Assembly (NCBI RefSeq): GCF_004210375.1
Contig: NC_134833.1
Location: 139,864,127-139,928,126, forward strand
Reading direction: 5' to 3'
Length of the DNA stretch: 64,000 bases
Origin: Tachypleus tridentatus
Lineage: Eukaryota > Arthropoda > Merostomata > Xiphosura > Limulidae
A program made the position numbers and the translations under genes. The notes beneath the pieces were generated by a model. That model ran no database searches. It was not told the DNA's origin and saw only the letters and a list, made by a program, of their open reading frames with translations. This document shows positions 60,079 to 64,000 of the stretch, in pieces (positions within the stretch are counted from its first letter, which is position 1; every line of letters starts with the position of its first letter).

Positions 60079-60359
60079 GGCCCGGCATGGTCAGTTAGGT
60101 GGTTTGAGGCATTCGACTCTTAATCCGGGGGACGCGGGTTCAAATCCCCGTCACACCAAACATGCTTGCCCCTTTTGCCGTGGGGGCGTTATAAGATTAC
60201 GGCCAATCCCACTATTCGTTGGTAAAAGAGTAGCCCAAGAGTTGGCGGTGGGTGGTGATAACTAGCTGCCTTCCCTCTAGTCATATACTGTAAAATTAGG
60301 GATAGTTAGCACAGATAATCCTCTTGTAGCTTTGCGCAAAATTAAAAAAAAACAAACAA
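60079..60359 (+). repeat. SINE-A, full length
   Basis: GGCCCGGCATGGTCAG, B box GGGTTCAAATCCCC, body and tail with AAATTAAAAAAAAACAAAC. It follows the SINE-B at 59941 in the same orientation. Confidence 0.94.
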
Positions 60360-61478
60360 TTTGAGCTTAGTAGTTAATTAAATGTTAATATATATTAAAT
60401 TTGTGTTATTGGCCAACAAGACTGATACACACAATTTCCTATTTTAACATAAATATATTTTAGTATATAAACAAGAAAACAATACAATTTATAATACTGG
60501 TTATTACTAATAGTTATTACACATGGTAGTTTATATATTAGAGTTTTACAAACTTAAAGACAACACTTAATATTGCATCTGGTCTAGAACTTAATGTTTT
60601 ATCGACGATCCAGGTCTACGACGCGCAAATTAATTCTGAGTTGATATTGTTGCACCTCGCTCGAGTTAAAGACGTCTTCTTTACTTGCTTTATACCGGTT
60701 AGAAATTCACTTGTTATCGAAGAAAATATTTAATGTCCTTGTAGAAACAATAACGTCCGAAGTATTTCACTGAAGTTGAACAATTTGTTATGTTTGAAGT
60801 CTGTTAACGTTCCTGATCAAATTCTGTAGTTTTCCGATTAATAGGCGTTAATCAAAATTACAGCTTCCTAGATCTATAGCGTCCTGACTGCAGCTGTCCA
60901 ATAATATCCTCCCCCCTGTATCTCAGCTAGTCGCCTTTTTATAGGAATCACGTGAGTTTGTAGAGCTTTCGACAATATTCTCGCACGCTTTCGTCAAACA
61001 AGTATCGTTGATTTTCACTTTCAAGAATTCTCTACAGGTTTCGAGAACAAGAGAGACTTACGTAACACGGAGTCAATAATAAACGTCACATGCAAAAAAG
61101 AAAACTTTACTGGAAAAAGACTGGGCAATAAAATAAATGTACATTGGTAAATTCGTTACAGACGTCACATAAGAGACGCTTAACGTTACAATTTGTACTG
61201 TCGTGACATCAGTAAGCATGCACATGCCATGAATCACGAGAAGAATTGTTCACTCTGTAGGCTTCAACACAACATGACATATGAAGTTCAAAAGCAAGAA
61301 GTAAAAATACTTGTTACTCTTAATTTTGGGGTTATTTACTCTTTAAACAGAACACCTTCGGTGATCTGCGCAAGTACAACTAGTAATGTACACATTCTGT
61401 GTTATACTGTCATTGTGACCTACGAGCTGAGTAGCGTTACTGGCGTTTTATGGGACTATTATGATAAGTTTATTGTTA
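60360..61478. other. unassigned DNA with regulatory-looking motifs
   Basis: CTTTTTATAGG (TATA-like, about 60936), ATCACGTGAG (E-box) and several ACGTCA sites (about 61083, 61162) cluster here. It could be a promoter or a solo LTR, but I found no terminal repeats or target duplication, so neither is called. Confidence 0.25.
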
Positions 61479-61498
61479 ATCTGTGTGTGTGTGTGTGG
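61479..61498. repeat. (GT)n microsatellite
   Basis: An uninterrupted GT run of about 18 bp. Confidence 0.9.
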
Positions 61499-63111
61499 CC
61501 AAAGTTATCTAACTTTTCTCATACTCTTTAACGAAAAATTTCATTTACAAACTTTATCTTGCGATTCAACGTTGAAACAACATAAATAAGATTATTTTGT
61601 TATTCTAAGTTTTCAACTCTCCAGTTTATCTGCATCATCATACAAACTCATTCCTTTGACCCTCAGTTTCTCTTGTACTTTTAAAACCGACAGGAATTCG
61701 TTTGGCCTAGATTCATCTCCACGATATTTTTTTCTGCTCGCGTTTCTTTCATTCTCCAGTCTAGTGACCTTCTTTCCTTCAGTCTCTCGCCTCCAGTCAC
61801 ATATGGTTGTTTTTATTCCAAGGAGGAGGAGGAGGGGGGAGAACTGTGCAGGGATTGCTCCACAAGGTTTAGTTGTTCCTCCCTGTTGCGAAATACAGAT
61901 ATCAGAAAGTGTCAAGAAATAAAAAAAACTTTGTAAATAAACAACTTGAAGAAGAATTTGAAAGTCTTTGTAGAAGGGGAAAGTTGGATAACACAGAGTT
62001 AGAAATAAAGAGTCCCCCCCCCGTTCTACCAGTTAGGGGGATTCATGAAATCCGTATAAAAAAGGGACCATCTATATTATCCTGGATTATTTCAGTTGAC
62101 TTACCATATTTTTGTAGCTGCATTTGGAGTTGCGTATTTTCTCTTTTCCATTTAAAGAAGTGACCTTGTAGATTGTAGTGTGAAATACACACTTTACAAC
62201 AAACATTGTTGGAAACATTTGAAAAGCTGTATTAGAAAAACGATAGAATTGGACATTAAGTTAAATACTGCGAGAAGTATTTCTTTCTTTTCGTGGATTT
62301 AATGAAAATATTCAAAACCTGTGTGTCACGTGCCTTAACTTTTGGCTAAGCTTGTACAACACTGTTCAGTAGGTAATAGAAAGATAAGAGGCCACTGACC
62401 TACCATTTGACGGAGGAACAACCGTCCTTTAATCCTGGCCATGAATAATTATTAAATTCAAGTGGTAATGGTTGCCAATCCTTCAATGTGTGATAATACA
62501 AGCAGTTGACTCTCTTATTTGTGACAACCACTATGTCGTTGTCTCTAAATGTAAATGAAGATTGATAGTGTCTGACCCCAGAGGGTACAACGAAAAATCT
62601 TCCAGATGTATGGAGGAGTTACTCTAGTGTTTAAAATACACTGCTACGGAAGTCGAGAGGATTATAAAATATACTCTTCTAAACAGCAGAAACATCTATT
62701 TATATTTAGTCAGTTTTTAGCTGTAAGTGCCCCTAGTATTTTACTGTATCACTATCGCTTATGAAAATAGTTTTTTAATATTAAAAACTTTTCATATATC
62801 CAGTAAAAATTTTACGTATTTTACAGAAATTAACACTTTATAACTGTCAAACAATGGTTTATAAGAATAATGAAGTGAAATGTTTTTGGGAAACATACTA
62901 CATGTTTCTCCAAATTATTTGTCTATTTTTTTAGGCCCTATATTCTGTCGATACATGTGTTAGATTCGCCCAGAAATAGATCACATCATTATGCGTATAA
63001 GTCGTTGTTTATCAACTTAATATTATATTAGCATAATGTGTTTACTTATTTGAACGTTTCTTTAACTTTATTTGATCTTTTTTATATAAAAATGTAATTT
63101 TAGTCTTTTTT
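61499..63111. other. unassigned DNA
   Basis: A GGAGGAGGAGGAGGGGGG tract at about 61823 and a T/C-rich stretch before it. Overlapping open frames (61613-61915 minus; 61656-61922 and 61873-62163 plus) have no recognisable domain. Confidence 0.3.
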
Positions 63112-63238
63112 CTGTATGTGTGTGTATTTTCTTATAGCAAAACCACATCAGGCTATCTGCTGAGTCCACAGAGAGGAATCGAACACCCTGATTTTAGCGT
63201 GTTAAATCCGTAGGCTTACCGTTGTACCCGCGGGGGAC
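63112..63238 (-). repeat. SINE-B, full length
   Basis: CCCCCGCGGGTACAACGGTAAGCCTACGG as A-box region, a damaged B box (GGTGTTCGATTCC), CAGATAGCCTGATGTGGTTTTGC and an A-rich end. Confidence 0.9.
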
Positions 63239-63260
63239 TTCTCTCTGTATCTCTTATAGT

Positions 63261-63390
63261 TTGTTTGTTTGTTTGAAGTTAGGCACAAAACTACACAATG
63301 GGCTTTCTGTGCACTTCGTGTGCCACAGGTATCGAAACTCGGTTTGTAGTGTTGTTAGTTTGCAGACATAGCGCTGTGCCACTGGGAAGC
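63261..63390 (-). repeat. SINE-C, full length, with 10-bp TSD
   Basis: Flanked by CTCTTATAGT at 63251-63260 and 63391-63400. The head CCCAGTGGCACAGCGC, B box GAGTTTCGATACC, tail CATTGTGTAGTTTTGTGCC and (CAAA)n end make this the reference copy of SINE-C here. Confidence 0.92.
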
Positions 63391-63400
63391 CTCTTATAGT

Positions 63401-63934
63401 CAACGTGTTGTATATGAATAGACAAATAAAAAGAACTAAAGCTTGTCGTTGTTAGAGTTCGAAAGTGGCTGTTGGACTCCTAGGATCAAATACGGGTCCA
63501 CGGGTCAAATATACCGCCTAAGGTCACCTTGAAATAAGATTAAAATTGACTTGTAGATTGTGGAACGAAACAAATTCCCAAGTTTCTATAAAATTTTACA
63601 AAAAAATTGCTTTCTTATAAGAGATGAAAAACAGTGATGTAAGTCAAACGTTTGTCTGCATGATTGATCGTTAACCAGTGTTTGTCAAACGTCAAACTAA
63701 GAACTAAAATAATTCGCCATCGTGTTGGTCTCAACGTTTTATTACACGAGATAAGCTTTCATCCTTCTCAGGAACGATGCACGTGATGACAGTGTAGTTC
63801 CTTTTTTGGAGGGTCAGTTTTGTATCATACACTAGTTTTCACAACTTACGTGACTCAGCGGCTAGGGCCCTCTTGATGAACAATAGTACCATACTTTTAA
63901 TATTACTGTACCAATTAATTAGCCAAGAGAAAGT
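63401..63934. other. unassigned DNA
   Basis: Nothing recognised. Confidence 0.35.
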
Positions 63935-64000
63935 CTGTTTGTCTGTACTTAAGCACAAAGTTGCACAATGGGCTGCCTGTGCTCTTCCCACCACTTTTAG
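63935..64000 (-). repeat. SINE-C, cut by the window end
   Basis: The tail and the start of the body (minus strand GGTGGGAAGAGCACAGGCAG, CCCATTGTGCAACTTTGTGC) are present; the head lies beyond the window. Confidence 0.85.

Noticed and set aside
60400-61200. Solo LTR
   Set aside because: Promoter-like motifs are present, but I found no terminal repeat, TG...CA ends or target duplication.
61613-62163. Overlapping frames on both strands as a small gene
   Set aside because: No domain, start context or splice evidence; composition follows purine/pyrimidine tracts.

Overview
This window is eukaryotic, AT-rich, repeat-dense nuclear DNA, with no bacterial-style operons and almost no convincing protein-coding sequence. 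It is dominated by many copies of three tRNA-derived SINE families, called here SINE-A, SINE-B and SINE-C. From memory they match repeats of horseshoe crabs (Limulus / Tachypleus), so I infer a chelicerate of that group. This attribution rests on recognition, not on a search.

Layout. 0-6 kb: SINE copies, a 52-bp tandem repeat, a decayed Tc1-like element (2916-4175) and an internally deleted mariner (4863-5759). About 6.04-6.17 kb: a CpG-bearing stretch with NRF1-like and CRE-like motifs that could be a promoter and first exon on the + strand. About 6.9-44.7 kb: a strongly CpG-poor domain. It holds three decayed DIRS-like tyrosine-recombinase retroelements, all on the + strand (about 12.3-15.8, 25.1-29.96 and 33.2-39.8 kb). 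The third has inverted terminal repeats and carries a nested, CpG-rich and therefore younger Tc1-like element (34624-36246). The domain also contains a 360-bp mariner-type MITE, several minisatellites and a few short candidate exons (10896-10934, 11115-11189, 16934-17071). 44.7-64 kb: CpG-retaining DNA with dense, better preserved SINEs (several with clear target-site duplications), two long tandem arrays (48.8-49.24 and 49.98-50.54 kb), a possible promoter and first exon near 55.7-56.13 kb, and a duplicated segment whose second copy carries a SINE that the first lacks.

How the parts fit. The CpG-poor block with fairly sharp edges is best explained, as an inference, by long-term germline methylation of a transcribed region, as is usual for gene bodies in arthropods. 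The putative 6.1-kb promoter lies near its left edge. The same SINE family is CpG-decayed inside the block and CpG-rich outside it. The three SINE families share a closely similar 3' tail, implying mobilisation by one LINE lineage. No intact mobile-element gene was found: both Tc1 transposases carry frame breaks and a substituted catalytic aspartate, the mariner lacks its catalytic core, and the DIRS reading frames are full of stops. I see no evidence for a new molecular system; the points most worth following up are structural and evolutionary.
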